Origin: Natrinema longum | GTDB lineage: Archaea > Halobacteriota > Halobacteria > Halobacteriales > Natrialbaceae | Reading direction: 5' to 3' | Assembly (NCBI RefSeq): GCF_017352095.1 | Contig: NZ_CP071463.1 | Location: 2,356,001-2,420,000 of the forward strand | DNA: 64,000 bases | Shown here: one piece after another, positions 17,495 to 25,570 of the stretch | How positions within the stretch are numbered: position 1 is the stretch's first letter | Layout of the letters: each line of letters starts with the position of its first letter | The notes under the pieces: generated by a model | Database searches by the model: none | What the model was told of the DNA's origin: nothing | Seen by the model: only the letters and a program-made list of their open reading frames with translations | Position numbers and translations under genes: made by a program

Positions 17495-17511
17495 GGTTAC
17501 GTAACGTAACC
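17495..17511. promoter_or_regulatory. Operator-like 17-bp palindrome
   Basis: GGTTACGTAACGTAACC, perfect 8-bp arms around a single central base, 7 nt upstream of the start of the leftward gene at 17488. In a leaderless promoter this position overlaps the transcription start, so a bound dimer would block initiation. The regulator is unknown. Confidence 0.5.
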
Positions 17512-17625
17512 CCATAAGCGTAAGTAAACGGTCCCTCGATGGCTTCCCGTTGTTTCGGGTCGGTAGGGAAGTGGATCGGTGGGACCGTGCCGGTCCTGAC
17601 GGCGGCCGCTGCTCTCGGAACGACT

Positions 17626-17689
17626 GCAACTGTTACACACTGATCGCACGGCTATCGGGCGAGTCAGGTGTGCGGTGACGCGCAGTGGC
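17626..17689. repeat. Palindromic dispersed element, copy B (degenerate)
   Basis: Starts GCAACTGTTACACACTGATC and ends CAGTGGC, with the inner stem CTGATCGC facing GCGAGTCAG. The order of blocks is as in copies A and C but several bases differ and it is 6 bp shorter. It lies about 105 bp upstream of the VOC gene. Confidence 0.6.
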
Positions 17690-17793
17690 TCCTCTCGTCC
17701 CCTCCCGACCTCGGCACTGATCGGTGGCGGACTACCGCTTTCGCACCGACTGCCGTCCAACAGTATATGCTCCTCCCCCGCGTACGTCCTCGC

Positions 17794-18480
17794 ATGCTAA
17801 CCGGGCTGGCCTGGCTGGCACTCGAGGCGAAATCCCTCGAGTCGGCACGTGAGTTCTATGCGGAGCGGCTGGGACTGACCGTCCGCGAGCGCGGGGATCG
17901 GGAACTGGTCTTTACAGCGGGCGATACCGATCTCGTGGTCCGCCGTCCCGACGGCCTCCCACGGGGCGGATTGCACACCCACTACGCGTTCTCGATTCCC
18001 GACGCCGAGTACGACGAGTGGTGGACCCGGCTCGACGACGACTACGACCTCGAGGAAGCGCAGTTTGGCCCCACGCGGTCGCTGTATCTGTACGATCCCG
18101 ACGGCAACTGCGTCGAACTCGGTCAACAGGATGTCGCCGGTCCGGGGATCGATGGGCTCTTCGAGGTCGTCCTGGAGGTCGCGGCTCTCGAGCGTTCACG
18201 GGCCTTCTACGAGGACCTGGGGTTCGAACCCGTCGACGAAGGCCACGGCCGCAAACGCGTGCGACTGCAGGGTCCGATGGCGCTCGAGCTCTGGGAACCT
18301 CAACTGGGAATCGCCGACGCTCGCGGCGGCGTCCACGTCGATCTCGGGTTCGAGACGGCCGATCCGGAGGCGGCGCTCGCGGCGGTCGACGATCGAATCC
18401 GGTCGCTCGAGCGGGAGACGGACGAAGCAGTCGTCGTTCGCGATCCGGACGGTCACTTCGTGACGTTCGTCTCGACGTGA
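17794..18480 (+). CDS. VOC-superfamily protein with two glyoxalase/dioxygenase-like domains
   Basis: 228 residues. Two repeated beta-alpha-beta-beta-beta units: domain 1 from LAWLALEAKSLESAREFYAE to LYLYDPDGNCVELGQQ, domain 2 from FEVVLEVAALERSRAFYEDL to VVVRDPDGHFVTFVS. Candidate metal ligands are the His in HTHYAFSI, the Glu in CVELG and His/Glu equivalents in domain 2 (GVHVDLG). VOC members include glyoxalases, ring-cleaving dioxygenases and resistance proteins; the substrate here is unknown. The ATG at 17794 has a GTATATGC box 27 nt upstream. Confidence 0.84.
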   Translation: MLTGLAWLALEAKSLESAREFYAERLGLTVRERGDRELVFTAGDTDLVVRRPDGLPRGGLHTHYAFSIPDAEYDEWWTRLDDDYDLEEAQFGPTRSLYLYDPDGNCVELGQQDVAGPGIDGLFEVVLEVAALERSRAFYEDLGFEPVDEGHGRKRVRLQGPMALELWEPQLGIADARGGVHVDLGFETADPEAALAAVDDRIRSLERETDEAVVVRDPDGHFVTFVST

Positions 18481-18525
18481 GAGCGGTGCCTTCGATATCG
18501 GTGCTGCCGTCGTGTCGTGGGGGTC

Positions 18526-18816
18526 TTAGAGTCGGTCCATACTCACGTCCACGCCCGGCGGCGTCACGAGCAGAAACCCACGGAAGTGGACGAGGCTGCC
18601 GCCCGCTTCCTTGAGATCCCGTGCGAACCCTGCAGCCAACTCGTTGACGTCCCCCTCGACGTTGAGGACGAGGACGTTTCCGTTCGAAACCGACTCGAGC
18701 CACTCGTCGTCGGGTGTCGTCCCATCGAGGACGCCGAGGACGATACTCCCCTCGAGGTCGAGTTCCTCGTCGATGTGGTCCTCGACAGCCCGGAGGTCGA
18801 GGTCGAAATCGCTCAT
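18526..18816 (-). CDS. Small conserved haloarchaeal protein (DUF5779-like)
   Basis: 96 residues, acidic, soluble. Seen: LRAVEDHIDEELDLEGSIVL, a central NVLVLNVEGDVNELAAGFAR and a C-terminal GGSLVHFRGFLLVTPPG. I associate this pattern with DUF5779 from memory; no function is known. It is convergent with the VOC gene (45 bp). The hairpin array begins about 60 bp upstream of its start. Confidence 0.72.
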   Translation of the reverse strand: MSDFDLDLRAVEDHIDEELDLEGSIVLGVLDGTTPDDEWLESVSNGNVLVLNVEGDVNELAAGFARDLKEAGGSLVHFRGFLLVTPPGVDVSMDRL

Positions 18817-18876
18817 ACCCGGTGGGTCGAACCGGGGCGAGAAAAACGTTCGCCTCCGAACTTTTGCGCTGTCGTT

Positions 18877-19071
18877 CGGAAGACGCTACGCGTCTTCCGT
18901 GATGACGAAAGGCGCGGAGCGCCTTTCGAACCACGGGCGCGCCTTCGGCGCGCCCTCGGCAAAATCTCGAGAGAGCGCGAAGCGCTCTCTCGGACCTCGC
19001 GGGAGCGAAGCTCCCGCTTAGCTTCGATGAAAAGCCTGCGTCACCCCCTCAGCCGCGCCGGAGGCGCGGCT
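18877..19071. repeat. Array of six perfect hairpins with three-base loops
   Basis: Six successive perfect inverted repeats with different stem sequences: 18877-18899 (10-bp arms, loop TAC), 18906-18928 (10, GGA), 18935-18955 (9, TTC), 18968-18992 (11, GAA), 18999-19017 (8, GAA) and 19051-19071 (9, GGA). Spacers between the first five are 6-12 bp. No ORF with haloarchaeal composition covers it. It fills the region between the divergent starts/ends of the DUF5779-like and ferritin-like genes. Confidence 0.85.
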
Positions 19072-19124
19072 TCGAGAGTTCCTCGGCCCGCTCGCTCACT
19101 GCGTTCGCTCGCGGAGACGATCGG

Positions 19125-19580
19125 TCAGTCCATCGGGAACTCCTTCTGGAAGCCCCGAAACTCGGTGCGGTGGGCCTCCTCGTCGGCGAGGATCGTCACC
19201 GCGACGTCCTCCGTGACGGGGTCGTTGGCCTCGGTCGCGGCCTCGATCAGCGACCGGTAGGTCTCGACGGCGCTCTCCTCGGCCTCGAGGACGCCCTCGA
19301 TCACCGACTGGACGTCGGTCGTGTCTTCGGGCGGCTGGAGGCTGTGCTGGTTGGCTTCGAACGACTCCGAGCCCGGCGGCGACTCGTCGAGTTGCTTCAG
19401 CCGTTCGCCGAGTATCTGGGCGTGCTCGAGTTCCTCCTGGATGTCCTCCTCGAGACTCGCCTTGACCTCTTCGGCGTGGATGCCGTCGAGGACGATCGCG
19501 TTGGTCAGGTAGTTCATTACGGTCTCGAGTTCGTCGATGTACGCTGCGGTCAGTAGATCGGTAATCTCGTCGGTCGTCAT
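19125..19580 (-). CDS. Ferritin-like four-helix-bundle protein
   Basis: 151 residues. Seen: helix-rich sequence with Glu/His pairs typical of ferritin-like di-iron sites: YIDELETVMNYLTNAI, EDIQEELEHAQILGER, VLEAEESAVETYRSLIEA and ILADEEAHRTEFRGF. These give E-x2-H and D-E-x-x-H-type ligands on successive helices. Such proteins store or oxidise iron or protect from peroxide. The ATG at 19580 is preferred because GACTATATGCCC lies about 27 nt upstream; an earlier ATG at 19607 would overlap that box. Most similar in size to Dps/bacterioferritin-like small ferritins; the precise subfamily is not resolved. Confidence 0.85.
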   Translation of the reverse strand: MTTDEITDLLTAAYIDELETVMNYLTNAIVLDGIHAEEVKASLEEDIQEELEHAQILGERLKQLDESPPGSESFEANQHSLQPPEDTTDVQSVIEGVLEAEESAVETYRSLIEAATEANDPVTEDVAVTILADEEAHRTEFRGFQKEFPMD

Positions 19581-20035
19581 GCGCACCGTCCTATCACGAC
19601 CGGGCATATAGTCCTCACACGCGCGCTCGTTTCGCGAACGCCGACAGGAGTTTCGGGGCTTCAGCTTGCGGCGACTCCGAAACCACGAGCCCGTCGGGGG
19701 AGGAGTTGTGATTCTCGAGCCTGACACCGTCCGACCGAGCGTTCGTGACCTCAATCGCCCGATATTTGGACGATCTACTGAAATCGGCTGCTATCGAAGA
19801 TCATATCGACCGAACGTCCACCATCGAGCGCGCGCCAGCGCTCGAGCGAGGTCAGCGGGGGAAAACGGGCGGCAATTCGAGGTGAGCAGCCGTCGATTGG
19901 GCCAGTCGTCCGCCGATCACTAGAGAGTACTAGGAGAGGGGGATACCATAATAGGTCGTCGCTGTCTTGCGATTTTCGGAACACCACGAACGATAACAGC
20001 CTGTTGGCCGCCACCCAGCGCCAGTCACAGCGATA
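19581..20035. other. Long intergenic region upstream of leuA
   Basis: About 455 bp with promoters at both ends (the ferritin-like gene leftward, leuA rightward). The open frames inside have basic, non-haloarchaeal composition, and I see no gene, RNA or clear repeat. Confidence 0.5.
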
Positions 20036-20036
20036 G

Positions 20037-20048
20037 TTTTATATATAT
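20037..20048 (+). promoter_or_regulatory. leuA promoter (TATA box)
   Basis: TTTTATATATA centred about 31 nt upstream of the ATG at 20073, the strongest TATA match in this part of the window. It supports that ATG as the true leuA start even though it is out of frame with the rest of the gene. Confidence 0.6.
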
Positions 20049-20072
20049 CGTCGCACGTCGGGTTCAGATACA

Positions 20073-21306
20073 ATGTCTTCACAAGACAGCCCATCCTCTG
20101 ATACCAATCAGGGGGGTCGAGTTCTTCCAGGGCACGTTAGATTCCACTGACGAAATAGAGTCAGCACGTGTCTTCGATACGACCCTCCGGGACGGCGAGC
20201 AGTCACCCGGCACATCGTTTTCCTACGACGACAAACGGCAGATCGCGTCCATCCTGGACGAGATGGGAACCCACGTCATCGAGGCCGGGTTCCCCGTCAA
20301 CTCGGACGCCGAGTTCGAGGCCGTTCGTGATATCGCTTCGGCAACCAGTTCGACGACCTGCGGGTTAGCCCGCGTCGTCGACAAGGACATCGAAGCGGCA
20401 CTCGATTCCGGCGTCGAGATGGTGCATACGTTCGTGTCCACCAGCGACGTCCAGATCGAGGATTCGATGCACGCCACCCGGGAGGAAGTCGTACAGCGCG
20501 CAGTCGAGTCGGTCGAACGCATCAAAGACGCGGGCGTGACCTGCATGTTCTCGCCGATGGATGCGACCCGAACCGACGAGGAGTTCCTGATCGACGTGAT
20601 CGAAGCGGTCACCGAAGCGGGAACCGACTGGATCAACATTCCCGACACCTGCGGCGTCGCCACGCCGACCCGATTCCGGGCCATGATCGAGAAGGTCTGT
20701 GCCCACACGGACGCACAGGTCGACGTCCACACCCACGACGACTTCGGGCTGGCCACCGCTAACGCCCTGGCCGGCATCGAAGCCGGCGCGGCCCAGGCAC
20801 AGGTGTCGGTCAACTCGATCGGCGAACGCGCCGGCAACGCCGCCTACGAGGAGTACGTGATGGCCGTCGAGTCGCTCTACCAGACCGATACGGGGATCGA
20901 CACGACACGCATCACCGAACTCTCGAACGTCGTCGAGGAGAAAAGCGGCATGGACACGCCGGGCAACAAGCCCGTCGTCGGTGCCAACGCCTTCTCCCAC
21001 GAGAGCGGCATCCACGCCGCCGGCGTCATCGAGAACTCCGATACCTTCGAACCCGGCGTCATGACCCCCGAGATGGTCGGTGCACAACGCCGACTGGTCA
21101 TGGGGAAACACACCGGGACCCACTCGGTCCGCGAACGGCTCGTCGAGTGTGGCTTTGCGCCCACCGACGAGCAGGTTCGAGCGGTCACCCGCCGCGTCAA
21201 AGACTACGGGGCCGAGAAGCGCCAGGTCACCGTCGACGACCTCGAGCGCTTCGCGACGGAGGCTGGCGTCGAACGCCAGCAGGACCACGAGGAGGTGCGC
21301 GCCTGA
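20073..21306 (+). CDS. leuA: 2-isopropylmalate synthase-type LeuA, apparent +1 frameshift near the start
   Basis: Condenses acetyl-CoA with 2-oxoisovalerate in leucine synthesis. From 20116 the frame reads VEFFQGTLDSTDEIESARVF, then DTTLRDGEQSPGTS (metal ligand and catalytic Arg), later VDVHTHDDFGLATANA and GERAGNAAYEEY, all hallmarks of the HMGL/LeuA family. No start codon exists in that frame before the essential DTTLRDGEQSPG; the first ATG is at 20263. The promoter-supported ATG at 20073 encodes MSSQDSPSSDTNQGG in another frame, which stops at 20150. Removing one G from the G6 run at 20111-20116 joins the two into a protein of about 410 residues. Either a sequencing error, a real mutation or a recoding site. 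The usual C-terminal regulatory domain is absent. Confidence 0.82.
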
Positions 21307-21418
21307 GGGATGTCCGCCCCGTTTGCCTCCGTTGGCGAGCCCCGGCTATCGCGGTCGAGCGATCGGGCTCGAGCGACTCGTAAGGATTATGATCCTCGAC
21401 GGAACTACGTATACAGTA

Positions 21419-21505
21419 ATGACGGTCCGCGCTCCCCTGTCGGCTCGCGTTCGCACGGTCGACACCAGCGCGTTCGCTTCGATTCGTATTGTAGGGGCTC
21501 TATAG
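21419..21505 (+). CDS. Possible 28-codon leader peptide upstream of ilvB
   Basis: Short ORF starting MTVRAPLSARVRTV and ending ASIRIVGAL, with 8 of 28 residues Val, Ile or Leu and a cluster IRIVGAL at the end. A GGATTATGATCC box centred about 32 nt upstream fits a leaderless transcript beginning near this ATG, 214 nt before ilvB. A hairpin covers the stop codon. The layout resembles amino acid attenuation leaders of ilv operons in bacteria; in an archaeon this is unproven. Chance ORF is the alternative. Confidence 0.35.
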   Translation: MTVRAPLSARVRTVDTSAFASIRIVGAL

Positions 21506-21509
21506 CCCC
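21494..21509 (+). promoter_or_regulatory. Hairpin over the leader-peptide stop codon
   Basis: GGGGCT-CTAT-AGCCCC, a perfect 6-bp GC-rich stem. The stop TAG of the 28-codon ORF (21503-21505) lies at the loop/right-arm border, so a ribosome at the last Val-Gly-Ala-Leu codons would melt or mask the stem. Confidence 0.45.
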
Positions 21510-21632
21510 ATCTCTAGTACTTCGTAGCTTCGGACCCGACGGCGTATCGTTCTTCGAGCGATCACCACCCCACCAGATGACACCACACTACCGTACACCA
21601 CTCGATCGCCAGCAACCGGCGGGAGATAACAG

Positions 21633-23453
21633 ATGAGCGAACGCGCAGCAAAGGTCACGCCAGCGGACGACGAACAGGACGACGATCAGATCACTGACAG
21701 CGCCGCGCCCGATGCGGTCACCGAGGACGACGCGGCAGGTGACGACGCCGAATCGCCGGCCGAGCCGGTCACGACGGGTGCCGAATCCGTCGTTCGAGCC
21801 CTCGAGAACGCGGGCGTCGAGTACGCCTTCGGCGTCCAGGGCGGGGCGATCATGCCCGTCTACGACGCCCTCTACGATTCGGATATCCGTCACGTGACGA
21901 TGGCCCACGAACAGGGCGCGGCCCACGCGGCCGACGCCTACGGCATCGTTTCCGGCGAGCCGGGCGTCTGCCTGGCGACGTCGGGGCCGGGTGCGACCAA
22001 CCTGGTCACCGGCATCGCGGACGCCGATATGGACTCGGATCCGATGGTCGCGCTGACGGGACAGGTCCCGACGGAGTTCGTCGGCAACGACGCCTTCCAG
22101 GAGACCGACACCACCGGGGTCACGACGCCAGTCACGAAGGACAACACGTTCGCGAGCGATTCGGATCGCGTCGGCAGCGACGTCAGCGAGGCGTTCGCAC
22201 TCGCCCGCGAGGGCCGACCGGGGCCGACTCTGGTCGACCTGCCGAAAGACGTCACGAACGGCGAGACCGACCGCGAGCCCGACGCCCCGACCGTTCCGGA
22301 CACCTACCAGGTGCAAGAGCGGGCGGATTCGGAGATCGTCGACGCGGCGGCCGAGCGGATCGAGAACTGCGCTCGTCCGGTGATGTTGCTCGGCGGCGGC
22401 GTCATCAAGGGCGAGGCCAGCGAGGCCTGCCGCGAGTTCGCCATCGAACACGAGATTCCGGTCATCACCACGATGCCCGGCATCGGCGCGTTCCCCGAAG
22501 ACCACGAACTGTCCCTCGAGATGGCGGGCATGCACGGCACCGGCTACGCGAACATGGCGGTCACCCACTGTGACACGCTGATCGGGATCGGGACCCGGTT
22601 CGACGACCGACTGACCGGTGGCATCGAGACCTTCGCGCCCGACGCGGAGGTCATCCACGTCGACATCGACCCCGCGGAGATCTCGAAGAACATCCACGCG
22701 GACTACCCGCTGGTCGGCGACGCCGAAACCGTCGTCGAGCAACTGAGCGAGGCGGTCGATTCCTCGCCGGAAGCGAAGAAGTGGCGCGCGCAGTGCCAGC
22801 AGTGGAAATCCGACTACTCGATGGCCTACGACGCGCCCGAGGACAAGCCGGTCCAGCCGGAGTTCGTCGTCGAGGCCTTAGACGAGGCCACGAGCGACCG
22901 GGCGATCGTTACCACCGGCGTCGGCCAACACCAGATGTGGGCCTGTCAGTACTGGACGTACACCGAGCCCCGGACCTGGGTCTCGAGTCACGGCCTCGGC
23001 GCGATGGGGTACGGACTGCCCTCGGCGATCGGCGCGCGGCTCGCGGCCGACGACGACCAAGAAGTCGTCTGCATCGACGGCGACGGCTCGTTCCTGATGA
23101 CGCTGCAGGGCCTGTCGGTCGCCGTCCGCGAGGAGCTCGACATCACGGTCGCCGTGCTCAACAACGAGTACATCGGCATGGTCCGTCAGTGGCAAGACGC
23201 CTTCTTCGACGGGCGTCACTCCGCGTCGGACTACGGCTGGATGCCCGAGTTCGACAAACTCGCCGAGGCGTTTGGCGCGTGTGGCTTCCGAATCGACGAC
23301 TACGACGACGTCGCCGAGACGATCGACGACGCCATCGCGTACGACGGCCCCTCGGTGATCGACGTCCACATCGATCCCGACGCCAACGTCTATCCGATGG
23401 TTCCAAGCGGCGGCGACAACGGCCAGTTCGCACTCACGGAGGACCAGCTATGA
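21633..23453 (+). CDS. ilvB: Acetolactate synthase large subunit
   Basis: 606 residues. ThDP- and FAD-dependent enzyme making acetolactate or acetohydroxybutyrate for valine, leucine and isoleucine. Seen: an acidic N-terminal extension of about 45 residues, then the catalytic Glu in MAHEQGAAHAADAYG, a central FAD-binding domain with PVMLLGGGVIKG and GIGTRFDDRLTGG, and the ThDP motif GDGSFLMTLQGLSVAV to VAVLNNEYIGMVRQWQ. The N-terminal extension is longer than in bacterial enzymes. Its stop overlaps the ATG of a 35-codon ORF (ATGA), which in turn overlaps ilvN. A leader with a possible peptide lies upstream. Confidence 0.95.
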   Translation: MSERAAKVTPADDEQDDDQITDSAAPDAVTEDDAAGDDAESPAEPVTTGAESVVRALENAGVEYAFGVQGGAIMPVYDALYDSDIRHVTMAHEQGAAHAADAYGIVSGEPGVCLATSGPGATNLVTGIADADMDSDPMVALTGQVPTEFVGNDAFQETDTTGVTTPVTKDNTFASDSDRVGSDVSEAFALAREGRPGPTLVDLPKDVTNGETDREPDAPTVPDTYQVQERADSEIVDAAAERIENCARPVMLLGGGVIKGEASEACREFAIEHEIPVITTMPGIGAFPEDHELSLEMAGMHGTGYANMAVTHCDTLIGIGTRFDDRLTGGIETFAPDAEVIHVDIDPAEISKNIHADYPLVGDAETVVEQLSEAVDSSPEAKKWRAQCQQWKSDYSMAYDAPEDKPVQPEFVVEALDEATSDRAIVTTGVGQHQMWACQYWTYTEPRTWVSSHGLGAMGYGLPSAIGARLAADDDQEVVCIDGDGSFLMTLQGLSVAVREELDITVAVLNNEYIGMVRQWQDAFFDGRHSASDYGWMPEFDKLAEAFGACGFRIDDYDDVAETIDDAIAYDGPSVIDVHIDPDANVYPMVPSGGDNGQFALTEDQL

Positions 23454-23557
23454 GCGCCGGACGAGCCGCGTCCGACTGCAATCGAAACCCCGAGACGACG
23501 TCGCCGTCTCGAGCGGTTCCCCACGCCGTGCAGCGACACACGAGGTGTTTCGCATGA
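23450..23557 (+). CDS. 35-codon linker ORF between ilvB and ilvN
   Basis: Begins in the ATGA that ends ilvB (23450-23453) and ends in the ATGA that starts ilvN (23554-23557), so it fills the gap between the two subunit genes. The peptide starts MSAGRAASDCNRNPETT; it is basic and Ser/Arg-rich, unlike the acidic neighbours. No known domain. It may exist only to pass ribosomes from ilvB to ilvN, or may be a chance frame. Confidence 0.4.
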   Translation: MSAGRAASDCNRNPETTSPSRAVPHAVQRHTRCFA

Positions 23558-24216
23558 AGAAAGGACTCGAAGGCCCGCCGCCGGCGGACCGACCGACGCC
23601 AGCCGGGCGACGCAACAAGCAAGGCATTCGTATCGATCCCGAGGTCGAAGCGACTCACGAGCCTCGCCGCACCGTCATCTCCGCGCTGGTCACGCACGAA
23701 CCGGGCGTGCTCTCCGACGTCTCGGGGCTGTTCTCGAGACGGCAGTTCAACATCGAGAGCCTGACCGTCGGCCCCACGGAAGACGAGGATCACGCGCGGA
23801 TCACGATCGTCGTCGAGGAGCCCGATCCTGGCATCGACCAGATCGAGAAACAGCTCCGCAAACTCGTGCCGGTGATCTCCGTGCGCGAACTCGAGCCCGA
23901 CGCGATGCGCCGGGAGCTGGCGTTGATCAAGGTCGACGCCAGCCGGCCGGATCAGGTCGCTGCCGTCGCGGAGATGTACGGCGGAAAGACCGTCGACTCG
24001 AGTCCGGAGACCGCGACGATCGAAGTGACCGGCGCGCGCCAGAAGATCGAGGCCGCGATCGATACCTTCAGCCAGTTCGGCGTTCGGGAGATCTCCCGAA
24101 CGGGGACGACGGCACTGGCCCGCGGTACCGATCGGACCGCAGCCAGTTCGACGGCACAGCCCGCCGACGAGGCGAACTACGAAGACCAATACACACACAC
24201 TGCTAACGATGACTGA
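23554..24216 (+). CDS. ilvN: Acetolactate synthase small (regulatory) subunit
   Basis: 220 residues. Binds and activates IlvB and mediates feedback inhibition by valine. Seen: an N-terminal tail of about 38 residues, then an ACT domain ([36 protein letters not shown]), a second ACT-like half ([36 protein letters not shown]) and a disordered Ala/Thr-rich tail. The ATG at 23554 is chosen over a GTG at 23545 because a GAGGTG Shine-Dalgarno lies 7 nt upstream. It overlaps ilvC by 8 bp, indicating an operon. Confidence 0.92.
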   Translation: MKKGLEGPPPADRPTPAGRRNKQGIRIDPEVEATHEPRRTVISALVTHEPGVLSDVSGLFSRRQFNIESLTVGPTEDEDHARITIVVEEPDPGIDQIEKQLRKLVPVISVRELEPDAMRRELALIKVDASRPDQVAAVAEMYGGKTVDSSPETATIEVTGARQKIEAAIDTFSQFGVREISRTGTTALARGTDRTAASSTAQPADEANYEDQYTHTANDD

Positions 24217-25258
24217 CGAATTCACCACCGAGATTTATTACGACGACGACGCAGACGTATCGACGCTTGACAACGAGACCGTGGCCGTGCTCGGCTACGG
24301 GAGCCAGGGACACGCCCACGCGCTGAGCCTCGACGACAGCGGCGTCGACGTGGTCGTCGGCCTCCACGAGGGATCGTCCTCGCGCGATACCGCCGAAGCC
24401 GACGGTCTCACGGTTACGACGCCCGCCGACGCGGCCGCACAGGCCTCCTACGTCTCCGTGCTCATTCCCGATACGGTCCAGCCGGACGTCTACGAGAACG
24501 CCATCGAGCCGAACCTCGAGGCAGGCGACACGCTCCAGTTCGCTCACGGGCTGAACATCCACTACAACCAGATCGAGCCGCCCGAAGACGTCGACGTGAC
24601 GATGATCGCTCCCAAGAGCCCGGGCCACCTCGTCCGCCGTAACTACGTCAACGGCGAGGGGACGCCCGGTCTGTTCGCGGTCTACCAGGATACGACCGGC
24701 GACGCGGCCGACCGCGCGCTGGCGTACGCGAAGGGAATCGGCTGTACCCGTGCCGGCGTCATCGAGACGACGTTCCAGGAGGAGGTCGAATCCGACATCT
24801 TCGGCGAGCAGGCCGTCCTCTGTGGCGGCGTCACCTCGCTGGTCAAACACGGCTTCGAGACGCTCGTCGACGCCGGCTACTCGCCGGAGATCGCCTACTT
24901 CGAGTGTCTCAACGAACTCAAGCTGATCGTCGACCTGATGTACGAGGGTGGCCACGCCGAGATGTGGGACTCCGTCTCCGACACCGCCGAATACGGCGGC
25001 CTGAGCCGTGGCGACCGCATCGTCGACGAGACCGTCCGCGAGAACATGGAAGAGGTCCTCGAGGAGGTCCAGAACGGCGAGTTCACGCGCGAGTGGATCC
25101 TCGAGAACCAGGCCGGTCGTCCGAGCTACAACCAGCTTCGGGAGGCCGAGAAGAACCACGAGATCGAGCAGGTCGGCGAACGACTGCGCGATCTGTTCGC
25201 CTGGGCCGAGACAGCGGAGAGCGAAGACGAGTCCGCCACGGTGCAGGCGGACGACTAA
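24209..25258 (+). CDS. ilvC: Ketol-acid reductoisomerase
   Basis: 349 residues, class I length. Isomerises and reduces acetolactate to dihydroxyisovalerate with NAD(P)H and Mg2+. Seen: Rossmann motif [15 protein letters not shown] near residues 30-44, [11 protein letters not shown] in the middle, and the metal-binding C-terminal knotted domain with [20 protein letters not shown] and [19 protein letters not shown]. An acidic C-terminal tail suits high salt. It overlaps ilvN and is followed 18 bp later by a small conserved ORF. Confidence 0.95.
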   Translation: MTDEFTTEIYYDDDADVSTLDNETVAVLGYGSQGHAHALSLDDSGVDVVVGLHEGSSSRDTAEADGLTVTTPADAAAQASYVSVLIPDTVQPDVYENAIEPNLEAGDTLQFAHGLNIHYNQIEPPEDVDVTMIAPKSPGHLVRRNYVNGEGTPGLFAVYQDTTGDAADRALAYAKGIGCTRAGVIETTFQEEVESDIFGEQAVLCGGVTSLVKHGFETLVDAGYSPEIAYFECLNELKLIVDLMYEGGHAEMWDSVSDTAEYGGLSRGDRIVDETVRENMEEVLEEVQNGEFTREWILENQAGRPSYNQLREAEKNHEIEQVGERLRDLFAWAETAESEDESATVQADD

Positions 25259-25276
25259 CTACGGACCCGAACGACG

Positions 25277-25570
25277 ATGAACGAAACCGACGACACGACA
25301 GAGACGATGGCCGACGTCAGCCACACGAATCCCTACACGGGACGAACGGCTGGCCAGCTGTTCAGCCGCGGGCCGACCGTCGCAGCGGACGGCGGCGAGC
25401 CGGACTCGGCTACAGCGGAGCCCGACGAGGCTGACGGGGCCGACGAACGGACGGAGCGACAAACGAAAATGCGCGACGTCGACCACACGCCGCCCAACAG
25501 TGCCGACGACGCGAACCGCGTCTTCGAACGCGGCGTCGAGCACGGTGACTCCGTAGAGGACGACGAATGA
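25277..25570 (+). CDS. Small conserved protein between ilvC and leuC
   Basis: 97 residues, acidic and probably largely disordered. Seen: [20 protein letters not shown] and [20 protein letters not shown], two short segments that look conserved, separated by a low-complexity Glu/Asp/Ala linker. Start could be 25277 or the internal ATG at 25307, where the conserved part begins. Its stop overlaps the leuC ATG (ATGA, 25567-25570), so it is in the operon. I recall such a gene at this position in other haloarchaea, but no function is known. Confidence 0.72.
   Translation: MNETDDTTETMADVSHTNPYTGRTAGQLFSRGPTVAADGGEPDSATAEPDEADGADERTERQTKMRDVDHTPPNSADDANRVFERGVEHGDSVEDDE

Noticed and set aside
18877-19113. 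CRISPR array
   Set aside because: The hairpins differ in sequence and have no spacers of constant length; there are no cas genes.
23450-23557. Extended N-terminus of ilvN reading through the gap
   Set aside because: The gap frame is not the ilvN frame; ilvN has its own ATG with a GAGGTG Shine-Dalgarno 7 nt upstream.
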